A stretch of 64,000 nucleotides of DNA, taken from Aquisphaera insulae. Lineage in GTDB: Bacteria > Planctomycetota > Planctomycetia > Isosphaerales > Isosphaeraceae. Of this stretch, positions 16,948 through 25,543 are shown one piece after another (within the stretch, counting starts at the first letter, position 1; every line of letters begins with the position of its first letter). Both the position numbers and the translations under genes were made by a program. The stretch is from assembly GCF_011064615.1 (NCBI RefSeq), contig NZ_JAALJH010000025.1:1-64000 (forward strand). The letters run 5' to 3'. The notes under the pieces were generated by a model. It was not told the origin of the DNA and did no database searches. It worked only from the letters and a program-made list of their open reading frames with translations.

Positions 16948-17334
16948 GTTGTTTACCACTCCCCTCCGGGGACCGGAATCACTCGTAACGCGGATCGTCC
17001 AGCCAGGCAAGGCCGACTTGCCCGCCATCTGACCGGCTCCGCGTGCCTGGACGCTCGATTGAACGGCGTTTGTTCGAGTCCGGGAATCGACGAGAAGACA
17101 TGCCCTCGAGCTTATCGGAATATTGCGTGTCGGGCGCGCGCACAAAATGGAAAAGTCCATGGCCCGAGCCCTCTGGTGTTTCCTCGATCAGATGGATGCC
17201 CGACCCGGGCCTATCCGGACCTCCCGTCCTGTCCGCCGAAATGACCTGGAAATTGGCTGGACCACCAGCGCACATCTGGCTACTATCCATCCGTCGATCC
17301 GAATGACCTGTCCAGGTGTCAAGGGGCGATCGTC
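16948..17334. other. Divergent intergenic region before the ECF42 sigma gene
   Basis: About 390 bases between two divergently transcribed genes. Only short open frames are present and none has a recognisable domain or ribosome site. The region must hold the promoters of both genes, but I see no convincing -35/-10 pair. It is slightly less GC-rich around 17080-17300. Confidence 0.4.
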
Positions 17335-18585
17335 ATGGATGGTTGCGTAACGACCGGCGTCCGGGAGGAGGTGGACGCCGTCTATCGGGCGGAGTCTCGT
17401 CGGGTATTTGCCAGCCTGGTGCGGTTGCTCGGGGACTTCGACGTGGCGGAGGAGGCGCTTCACGAGGCCTTCGCCGCGGCCCTGGAGCGATGGCCGCGTG
17501 ACGGCATGCCCGCGAATCCCCGGGCCTGGCTGGTCTCGACGGGTCGGTTCAAGGCGATCGACGCGATCCGCCGGCGGGCGCGGTTCGAGGCGGCCCTGCC
17601 GGAGCTGGGAGAGCGGCTGGAGCGGGCCGAGTCGCTGGCCCTCGCCGGGCCCGGCGATGAGGTCGAGGACGACCGGTTGCGCCTGGTCTTCACCTGCTGC
17701 CACCCCGCGCTGGCGGCGAGCACGCAGGTGGCGCTCACGCTCCGAGAGGTCTGCGGGCTGACCACGGAGGAGATCGCGGCGGCCTTCCTCGCCACGCCGG
17801 CGACCATCGCCCAGCGGATCGTCCGGGGCAAGGCCCGGATCCGGGACGCCAAGATCCCCTACGAGGTCCCGTCGATCGCCGACCTCCCCGCGCGGCTCGA
17901 GGCCGTCCTCTCGGTCATCTACCTGGTCTTCAACGAGGGCTACGCCGCCAGCTCCGGCGAATCGCTCACCCGTCCCGACCTGTCCGCCGAGGCGATCCGA
18001 CTGGGGCGGCTGCTTGTCCAGCTCCTCCCCGATCCCGAGGTCATGGGGCTGCTCGCCCTGATGCTCCTGCAGGAGTCCCGCCATTCCGCGCGGTCGTCGA
18101 CGGAAGGGGATATCGTGCTGCTGGAGGACCAGGACCGCACGCGCTGGGACGGGACGCTGATTGCCGAGGGGAAGGCGCTCATCGAGCGGGCCTTCCAGAC
18201 GGGGGAGCTGGGCGCCTACACCATCCAGGCGGCGATCGCGGCCGTGCACTCCGCCGCGGCGACGGCCGAGGCCACCGATTGGCCCCGGATCGTGGCGCTG
18301 TATGACCTGCTGCGGCGGGCCGCCCCTTCGCCCGTGGTCGAGCTGAATCGAGCCGTCGCGGTCGCCATGAGGGATGGCCCGGCGGTGGGACTGCCGCAGG
18401 TGGACTCCCTGCTCGGAGGCGGGGCCCTCGAGGGCTACCACCTCGCCCACGCCGCCCGGGCCGATCTCTGCCGGCGGCTGGGCCGCGCGGACGAGGCCCG
18501 CGCGTCCTACACCCGGGCCCTCGAGCTCGCCAGGCAGGAGCCGGAGCGCCGGTTCCTCCAGCGGCGACTCCGCGAGCTGGGATGA
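17335..18585 (+). CDS. ECF42-type RNA polymerase sigma factor with a C-terminal TPR-like domain
   Basis: A 416-residue protein. Residues about 10-90 form sigma region 2 ('ESRRVFASLVRLLGDFDVAEEALHEAFAAA') and residues about 115-170 region 4 ('LTTEEIAAAFLATPATIAQRIVRGKARIR'). The C-terminal half carries the extension of the ECF42 group, with 'LPARLEAVLSVIYLVFNEGY' and a final helical repeat-like segment 'HLAHAARADLCRRLGRADEARASYTRALELA'. ECF42 factors lack an anti-sigma factor and are linked to DGPF/YCII proteins. Two of those lie 2.3-3.4 kb downstream (20915-21765). The signal sensed is unknown. Confidence 0.92.
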   Translation: MDGCVTTGVREEVDAVYRAESRRVFASLVRLLGDFDVAEEALHEAFAAALERWPRDGMPANPRAWLVSTGRFKAIDAIRRRARFEAALPELGERLERAESLALAGPGDEVEDDRLRLVFTCCHPALAASTQVALTLREVCGLTTEEIAAAFLATPATIAQRIVRGKARIRDAKIPYEVPSIADLPARLEAVLSVIYLVFNEGYAASSGESLTRPDLSAEAIRLGRLLVQLLPDPEVMGLLALMLLQESRHSARSSTEGDIVLLEDQDRTRWDGTLIAEGKALIERAFQTGELGAYTIQAAIAAVHSAAATAEATDWPRIVALYDLLRRAAPSPVVELNRAVAVAMRDGPAVGLPQVDSLLGGGALEGYHLAHAARADLCRRLGRADEARASYTRALELARQEPERRFLQRRLRELG

Positions 18586-18617
18586 GATGAATGGCGACCG
18601 GTCGCAAGCTTCGTGGG

Positions 18618-20213
18618 TCACCGGCCCAGGGCTGCAGCTTTCGTCACCAGTTCGAGGAACTCGCGGCGATAGCCGCCGGGGTCCTCGCCGACGGCCGGGG
18701 TCGCGAGGTCCACGACGCGTGACCACGTCAGGTTCCCCTTGTGAGGCGAATCGCGGAGGAGCATCCCGAAACCGGCGACGGCCGCCGCGAATCGCAGGTC
18801 ACGCGAGGCCGATTCCGCGGGCGTGTCCCCATCCACCACGCCCCCCTTGACCAGCCGGCTGACGTCCGCGTCGGGCGCTTTGAAGCGGATCTTGACCAGG
18901 AGCGATTCGAGATGCCGTCCGCCGGTCGAGGTGGGCGTCTGGAACTCGAGCGTCTCGGTTGCGTCCCCGGTCAGGGCCGTCTCCTTGCCGGGCGGTATCA
19001 ACTCGTAAAGAGCCGTGACATGGTGCCCCGCTCCGATCTCGCCCGCATCCTTCGTGTCGTCGTTGAAGTCTCGAGTGCTCAGGAGTCGGTTCTCGTAGCC
19101 GATCAGCCGGTACGCCCCAACCCGCGCCGGATTGAATTCGACCTGGATCTTCACGTCCTTGGCGATCGTCACGAGGGTCCCGCCGAGTTCCTCGACGAAG
19201 ACCTTGCGGGCCTCGCGCGGGGTGTCGATGTAGCCATACTGGCCGTTGCCCTTGTCGGCGAGCTGTTCAAGGACCGACTCCTTGAGGTTCCCCATGCCGA
19301 AGCCGAAGACGCTCAGGAAGACGCCGCTCCTTGCCTTGCTCTCGATGAGACGGACCAGCTCGTCGTGGCCGGTCATTCCGACGTTGAAATCGCCGTCTGT
19401 CGCCAGGATGACGCGGTTGGTGCCGTTCTTGATGAAGTTCTGGACCGCCGTGTCGTAGGCAAGCTGGATCCCCGCCCCGCCGTTGGTCGAGCCGCCGGCC
19501 TGGAGGTTGTCGAGCGCCTCGAGGATGGTCGCCTTGCGGTCGCAGGTGGTGGACGGGAGGATCAGCCCTGATGCGCCGGCGTAGACAACGATCGCCACCC
19601 GGTCGTTCTCGCCGAGCTGATTGACCAGCGTCTTGAGCGACCCCACCAGCAAGGGCAGCTTGTTGGGGGCCAGCATCGAGCCGGAGACGTCGATCAGGAA
19701 GACCAGGTTGCTGAGCGGACGCCCGCCTGCCTCGACCTTCCGGCCGGTGATCCCGATCCGGGCGAGCCGATGGTCGGGCTGCCAGGGGCAGCCGGCGATC
19801 TCGGCATGGACGGCGAACGGCTCGTCTCCGGCGGGAGGAGGATCGTCGTAGTGGAAGTAATTGAGGAGTTCCTCGATCCGGACAGCGTCTCTGGGGGGAC
19901 GACTGCTCTGCGCGAGGAAGCGCCTGACGTTGGCATAACTGGCGGTGTCGACGTCGATCGAGAACGTCGAGAGGGGTTCTCGGGAGACCGGCACGAAGGG
20001 GTTGTCCGTGACCTTCGCGTAGGTCTCCTGGCCCTGGACAGGTTCGCCCGGGTTGCCCTCGGGGATGTCGGTGGCTGCGGGAACGGCCGGGACCTTCTCG
20101 AACCGGGTCGACGCTACGCGAGGACCAGACTCCCGGGCCGACTGCTCATTACACCCCCATGCGAGCATGGCGCAAGACGCGATCACGACCAGATTCCGAC
20201 AAGTCCGGATCAT
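18618..20213 (-). CDS. VWA-domain lipoprotein (YfbK-like, with von Willebrand N-terminal and DUF3520 regions)
   Basis: A 531-residue protein from ATG 20213, which gives a lipoprotein signal 'LAWGC' with Cys21. A conserved leader domain follows ('EPLSTFSIDVDTASYANVRRFL', residues 79-100). The VWA domain has an intact MIDAS metal site 'IDVSGSM' (Asp175, Ser177, Ser179). The C-terminal half ('GAYRLIGYENRLLSTRDFNDDTKDAGEIGAGHHVTALYEL'-like) is typical of DUF3520 partners. Such proteins are cell-envelope proteins of unclear role. It lies between the sigma factor and the DGPF genes on the opposite strand. Confidence 0.88.
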   Translation of the reverse strand: MIRTCRNLVVIASCAMLAWGCNEQSARESGPRVASTRFEKVPAVPAATDIPEGNPGEPVQGQETYAKVTDNPFVPVSREPLSTFSIDVDTASYANVRRFLAQSSRPPRDAVRIEELLNYFHYDDPPPAGDEPFAVHAEIAGCPWQPDHRLARIGITGRKVEAGGRPLSNLVFLIDVSGSMLAPNKLPLLVGSLKTLVNQLGENDRVAIVVYAGASGLILPSTTCDRKATILEALDNLQAGGSTNGGAGIQLAYDTAVQNFIKNGTNRVILATDGDFNVGMTGHDELVRLIESKARSGVFLSVFGFGMGNLKESVLEQLADKGNGQYGYIDTPREARKVFVEELGGTLVTIAKDVKIQVEFNPARVGAYRLIGYENRLLSTRDFNDDTKDAGEIGAGHHVTALYELIPPGKETALTGDATETLEFQTPTSTGGRHLESLLVKIRFKAPDADVSRLVKGGVVDGDTPAESASRDLRFAAAVAGFGMLLRDSPHKGNLTWSRVVDLATPAVGEDPGGYRREFLELVTKAAALGR

Positions 20214-20367
20214 GGACGACCTCCCGGCAGGCCGGTCCGCGCAGCCCGAAACCGGCCTCAAGTCCTGAGGAAACAGGAAAGGATTCGTCAGAAAATGGCC
20301 CGGCCAGGATTCACTACGCTCATCATGGAGTCGCGGATCGATGGGAAATAGAAAAAAAGGAGGAGCG

Positions 20368-20463
20368 ATGTCGTTGTTCGCGTCCGCCATTCGACCAGGA
20401 GCAAGCCTGGTGAAAGGCCCCCGAGTTGAGGGAGCACGGGCGTGCGACCGCGAAAAGGAATGA
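20368..20463 (+). CDS. Possible 31-residue leader peptide upstream of the DoxX gene
   Basis: A short frame starts at ATG 20368 directly behind 'aaaaaaaggaggagcg', the strongest ribosome site nearby. It ends in TGA at 20461-20463, six bases before the DoxX start at 20469; the alternative ATG at 20460 overlaps it as ATGA. The peptide is basic and has no recognised domain. It could be a real small protein or a translational-coupling leader for DoxX-DGPF. The evidence is position and ribosome site only. Confidence 0.4.
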   Translation: MSLFASAIRPGASLVKGPRVEGARACDREKE

Positions 20464-20468
20464 TTCCG

Positions 20469-20918
20469 ATGAGCACTTGCGTCGAATCGGGAACTCGGGT
20501 AATCCCTCCGTCGCCGGTGGCGAAGTGGGTGGGACGCGTGATTTCGAGCGTGGTCGTGCTCTTCCTGCTGGTCGACGGAATCGCGAAGGTTCTCAAGTTC
20601 GGACCGGTTTTGGAGGCATGCGCCAGGCTCGACGTGCCCGAGTGGACGATCCCGTGGCTCGGCGGCGTCCTGATCGCGGCCACTCTCCTCCACGCCGCAC
20701 CCCCGACGGCCGTGCTCGGTGCGCTCCTGCTGACGGGTTACCTCGGCGGGGCCGTATGGACCCACCTGCGCGTGGGCGGTCCGGCATTCCCGGTGGCCTT
20801 CCCTATCCTCCTTGGCGCGATCCTCTGGTTGGGGCTCTGCCTCCGCGAGCCCCGGCTGCGTGACCTGATCCCCGTGTGCCGCGGTCCCAGGCGGCCGGGC
20901 AGAATGGAGAGTCGATGA
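20469..20918 (+). CDS. DoxX-like integral membrane protein
   Basis: A protein of about 149 residues with four hydrophobic segments: about 23-42 (starting 'AKWVGRVISSVVVLFLLVDG'), 60-78, 80-98 and 105-125. The first segment with 'DGIAKVLKFGPVLEACARLDVP' is typical of DoxX-like family proteins. Its function is unknown; some members act in redox or thiosulfate metabolism. ATG 20469 sits about 10 bases after 'aaaagga'. Its stop overlaps the ATG of the next gene (ATGA, 20915-20918), so the DGPF protein is translationally coupled to it. Confidence 0.8.
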   Translation: MSTCVESGTRVIPPSPVAKWVGRVISSVVVLFLLVDGIAKVLKFGPVLEACARLDVPEWTIPWLGGVLIAATLLHAAPPTAVLGALLLTGYLGGAVWTHLRVGGPAFPVAFPILLGAILWLGLCLREPRLRDLIPVCRGPRRPGRMESR

Positions 20919-21298
20919 AGTTCTTGCTGCTGGTCTACCTGGAAGAAAACGCCCTCACGGAGCGGCAGCGGCAGGACTGCTACGAGGAGTCCACCGAGCT
21001 CTGCCGGGAGCTCCACGGGCAGGGCCGGTTCTTTGGCGCCTCGCCGCTTCAGCCGATCTCCACCGCCGCGAGCGTCCGGGTCCGCGAGGGGAAGCCGCTC
21101 GTGACCGACGGCCCTTTCGCGGAGACTCGCGAGCAGCTCGGCGGCTATTTCCTGGTCGAGGCGAGTGACCGTGAGGAGGCCATCGCGATCGCCGCACGGA
21201 TCCCCGCCGCCCGGGATGGGACGATCGAGGTCCGTCCGATCGTGGAGCTCCCGGGGCTGCCCCTGGGGCCCGAGCCGCTCTTCGCGTCGAGATCCTGA
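20915..21298 (+). CDS. DGPF/YCII-domain protein 1
   Basis: A 127-residue YCII-related protein. It opens 'MKFLLLVYLEENAL' and has the defining motif 'VTDGPFAETREQLGGYFLVE' (about residues 68-87), as in PhnB/DGPF small proteins that accompany ECF sigma factors. The ferredoxin-like fold suggests small-molecule binding or catalysis, but no reaction is established. The start is coupled to the DoxX stop. It is probably a target or partner of the ECF42 sigma factor at 17335. Confidence 0.88.
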   Translation: MKFLLLVYLEENALTERQRQDCYEESTELCRELHGQGRFFGASPLQPISTAASVRVREGKPLVTDGPFAETREQLGGYFLVEASDREEAIAIAARIPAARDGTIEVRPIVELPGLPLGPEPLFASRS

Positions 21299-21321
21299 CA
21301 GGAACCTCCGGAGATGACGCG

Positions 21322-21765
21322 ATGAGAGTGATGGTGATCGTCAAGGCGACGGCGGAATCCGAGGCGGGAGGCTTCCCGAGCGAGCAGCTCATCAGGGACA
21401 TGGATCAGTTCAACCAGGAGCTCGCGAAGGCCGGGGTCTGGCTCGAGGCCGGGGGGCTCAAGCCCAGCTCGCAAGGGGCCCGCGTCCGCTTCTCCGGGAA
21501 GGATCGGATCGTGACCGACGGCCCCTTCGCGGAGGCCAAGGAGCTGATCGCCGGATTCTGGCTCTGGGAAGTGGGGTCGCTCCAGGAGGCCATCGACTGG
21601 GTCAGGCGCTGCCCGTGTCCGTTCGACGCCGACTCCGAGATCGAGATCCGACCGATGTTCGAGCCCGGCGAATTCGATCCGAGCGATTTGACCGACGAGG
21701 ACCGCGAGCAGGAGCGGCGGCTCCGCGCCGAGGCCAAGGCCCGGCTCCGAGGCTCGTCGTCCTGA
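21322..21765 (+). CDS. DGPF/YCII-domain protein 2
   Basis: A 147-residue second YCII-family protein, 23 bases after the first. It begins 'MRVMVIVKATAESEAGGFPSEQ' and carries 'IVTDGPFAEAKELIAGFWLWEV' with the same DGPF motif. The C-terminus is an extended charged helix ('EDREQERRLRAEAKARLRG'). The two paralogues differ enough that they may form a heterodimer; that is inference. A ribosome site 'acctccggagatg' lies upstream of the ATG. Confidence 0.88.
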   Translation: MRVMVIVKATAESEAGGFPSEQLIRDMDQFNQELAKAGVWLEAGGLKPSSQGARVRFSGKDRIVTDGPFAEAKELIAGFWLWEVGSLQEAIDWVRRCPCPFDADSEIEIRPMFEPGEFDPSDLTDEDREQERRLRAEAKARLRGSSS

Positions 21766-21849
21766 GGCTTGCTTCGGCCTCTCCGACGGATTTGCACGAC
21801 CCGGGCGGACCGTCCGCTCGGCCCGATTCCTTCCGACGTCTCGGAGGTG

Positions 21850-23027
<1,178 letters not shown>

Positions 23028-23031
<4 letters not shown>

Positions 23032-23324
23032 TCCACGTCGTGCTCCCCTACCATCTCCGGAACATGGCCCGGGTCGAGGGGGACGTGGCGCTCAGCGTGC
23101 CCGACCCCGCGACCCTGGGCGCGGTCCTCGACGCCCTCGAGGCCCGCTACCCGGTCCTCCGGGGCACGATCCGCGACCACGGCACGTTACGCCGCCGGCC
23201 CTTCCTCCGGTTCTTCGCCTGCGCCCGCGATTACTCGCTCGACCCACCGGAGACGCCCCTACCCGAGGCCGTCGCGGCGGGCCTCGAGCCGTTCCTCATC
23301 GTCGGGGCCATCGCCGGGGGGTGA
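23028..23324 (+). CDS. MoaD/ThiS-like ubiquitin-fold protein ending in Gly-Gly
   Basis: A 98-residue protein coupled to the propeller gene by ATGA. The pattern 'MIHVVLPYHLRNMARVEGDVALSV', 'TLGAVLDALEARYPVLRGTI' and a terminal 'VGAIAGG' fits the beta-grasp sulfur carriers MoaD/ThiS, which are activated at the C-terminal Gly-Gly by E1-like enzymes. No E1-like enzyme, MoaE or ThiG is in the window, so a role in molybdopterin or thiamin synthesis is not supported here. Ubiquitin-like conjugation or a scaffold role is possible but speculative. Confidence 0.78.
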
Positions 23325-23482
23325 GACTCACTCGTGGCCAGCGGGTGATCGTCCGCGAACACGGGGCGTCGGGTATCGCTCGGCGACTGCCGGCATGATC
23401 CCGTCGATGCCCCCTCTCCGGCTGTCGGGCACGCGGAAGGTCCGGGTATAATCGGGGGGCACTCCGGTCGGCCACCGATCCC

Positions 23483-25543
23483 ATGACCTTCTGCGGATGC
23501 ACCATGCGGAAGATCAAGCTCAAGCAGACCCTGCCAACGAAGCTCGCCAGGCACCTCGAGGAGGACCTGAACGACTCGCAGCGGGCCGCGGTGGTGGCGC
23601 CGGACGGGTACAACCTGATCCTGGCCGGTCCGGGATCGGGCAAGACCCGCGTGGTCACCTACCGGGTGGCCTACCTCATCGCCCGCGGCGTCCCGGCGCA
23701 ATCGATCCTGCTGGTGACCTTCACCCGCCGCGCGGCCCGCGAGATGGTCCATCGGCTCGAGGCCCTCATCGGCCCCGAGGCCCAGAAGGTCTGGGCCGGC
23801 ACGTTCCACGCGATCGGCAACCGGCTCCTCCGCCGACCCGCCGAACTGTTGGGTTACCGGCCCAACTTCACGATCCTGGACAGCGAGGACCAGCTCGACC
23901 TGATGAAACTGGCCTGGCAGGACGGCGGCCTCTCGGGCCAGGAGAAACTGGCCCCCAAGCCGGCCGAGCTGATGCACCTGATCAGCTTCGCGCTCAACAC
24001 CAGGCGAACGCTCGCCGACCTGATCGACAGCCAGCATCCCCACCTGTCGGAATGGCGGCCCCAGATCGAGAAGGTCGCCGACGCCTACTCGGCGCGCAAG
24101 CGCTCGGCCAATTGCATGGACTACGACGACCTTTTGGTCCTCTGGCTCCGGCTCCTGGTGGACTTCCCCGGCCAGCTCGAGGAGCAGGCCAGGCTCTTCG
24201 GCCACATCCTGATCGACGAGATGCAGGACACGAACGCGCTCCAGGTGGAGACCGTGGAGATGATCGCCGCCGCGGGGGCCGGTAACCTCACGGCCGTCGG
24301 CGACGACGCCCAGTCGATCTACAAGTTCCGGGGCGCGAACTACGACAACATCCTCGAGTTCCCCAGGCGCCATCCCGTAGCACGGACCTTCACGCTCGAC
24401 GTGAACTACCGGTCCACGCCGCAGATCGTGGCCCTGACGGCGGACTCGATCCGCCACAATCAGTCGGGCTTCCCCAAGGCGCTCACCTCGGCGCGAGGCG
24501 ACGGACTGCTGCCCGCCGTCGTCGCGGCGGCCGACGTCTACGAGGAGGCCGACCTCGTCTGCCAGCAGGTCCTCGACGCCCGCGACAACGACGTGCCGCT
24601 CGGAGAGATCGCGGTCCTCTACCGGAACCACCAGGACAGCGTCGTCCTCCAGGGTGAGCTCGTGGCGCGGGGGATCCCGTACACCGTCAGGAGCGGGTTG
24701 CGGTTCTTCGAACAGGCCCACATCAAGGATGTGCTGGCCCACCTCCGGGTGGTCGTCAACCCGCTCGACGAGGCCTCGTGGAGGCGGATCCTGCTGCTCC
24801 TCCCCGGGATCGGCCCGGCGAAGGCCGGGGCGATCTTCGCCAGGCTCGGCGAATCCGCCGACCCCCTGGCCGCGATGGCTACTCAGGAGGCCATGGCGGC
24901 CGTGCCGACCAAGAGTCGGGGATTCTACGCGGCCTTCGTGAACGACCTCCGCAAGGTCCTCGCGACCGACCCGGAACGCCACCCCTCGGCGGCGATCGAC
25001 GCGCTCCTCAAGGGAGGCTACCCGGCCGTCGTCCGCCAGAAGTACGAGCGGCCGGAAAACCGGCTGGCCGACCTCGAGCAGTTCTCGGTCCTGGCCGCTC
25101 GCTACGATAGCCTCGAGCGCCTCCTCGCCGAGCTCCTGCTCGCGGGGGACATCTATGGGATGGACACCGCGTCTCCCTCCGACACCCGGGACGTGCTGGT
25201 CCTGAGCACGGTCCACCAGGCCAAGGGGCTGGAGTGGTCGCACGTCTTCGTCATCCGTCTCATCGAGGACACCTTCCCCAACCATCGTGTCCTGAACGAG
25301 CCCGGCGGCGTGGAGGAGGAGAGGCGCATCTTCTACGTCGCGGTCAGTCGGGCCAAGAACGAGCTGATGCTCACGTATCCGTCCACGGTCACCCGGGGCG
25401 GCTACGGCCCCCTGACTTTCGCGACCGCCAGCCGGTTTGTCACGGAACTGGAGCCCTCCCGCTATGAACGTGCCGAGCTCGAGCGCGAGTTTCTGCCCCT
25501 CGACGACGACTGGAACGACACACTCCGATCGCGCGGGCACTGA
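23483..25543 (+). CDS. UvrD/PcrA/Rep-family ATP-dependent DNA helicase
   Basis: A 686-residue superfamily 1A helicase that unwinds DNA with 3'-5' polarity in the family. Motifs appear in order: Q-motif 'LNDSQRAAV'; Walker A 'AGPGSGKT' (residues 48-55); Ia 'TFTRRAAREM'; II 'LIDEMQD' (DEMQD rather than DEFQD); III 'GDDAQSIYKFRGA'; IV 'NYRSTPQIV'; V 'VHQAKGLEWSHVFVI'; VI 'EERRIFYVAVSRAK'. The length suits Rep/PcrA-like enzymes. MTFCGCTM or the internal MRKIK (23504) could be the start. A role in repair or replication-fork restart is inferred. Confidence 0.92.
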   Translation: MTFCGCTMRKIKLKQTLPTKLARHLEEDLNDSQRAAVVAPDGYNLILAGPGSGKTRVVTYRVAYLIARGVPAQSILLVTFTRRAAREMVHRLEALIGPEAQKVWAGTFHAIGNRLLRRPAELLGYRPNFTILDSEDQLDLMKLAWQDGGLSGQEKLAPKPAELMHLISFALNTRRTLADLIDSQHPHLSEWRPQIEKVADAYSARKRSANCMDYDDLLVLWLRLLVDFPGQLEEQARLFGHILIDEMQDTNALQVETVEMIAAAGAGNLTAVGDDAQSIYKFRGANYDNILEFPRRHPVARTFTLDVNYRSTPQIVALTADSIRHNQSGFPKALTSARGDGLLPAVVAAADVYEEADLVCQQVLDARDNDVPLGEIAVLYRNHQDSVVLQGELVARGIPYTVRSGLRFFEQAHIKDVLAHLRVVVNPLDEASWRRILLLLPGIGPAKAGAIFARLGESADPLAAMATQEAMAAVPTKSRGFYAAFVNDLRKVLATDPERHPSAAIDALLKGGYPAVVRQKYERPENRLADLEQFSVLAARYDSLERLLAELLLAGDIYGMDTASPSDTRDVLVLSTVHQAKGLEWSHVFVIRLIEDTFPNHRVLNEPGGVEEERRIFYVAVSRAKNELMLTYPSTVTRGGYGPLTFATASRFVTELEPSRYERAELEREFLPLDDDWNDTLRSRGH

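Noticed and set aside
18389..18617. A terminator or RNA between the sigma factor and the VWA gene
   Set aside because: The two stop codons are only 32 bases apart and I found no convincing stem in the gap.
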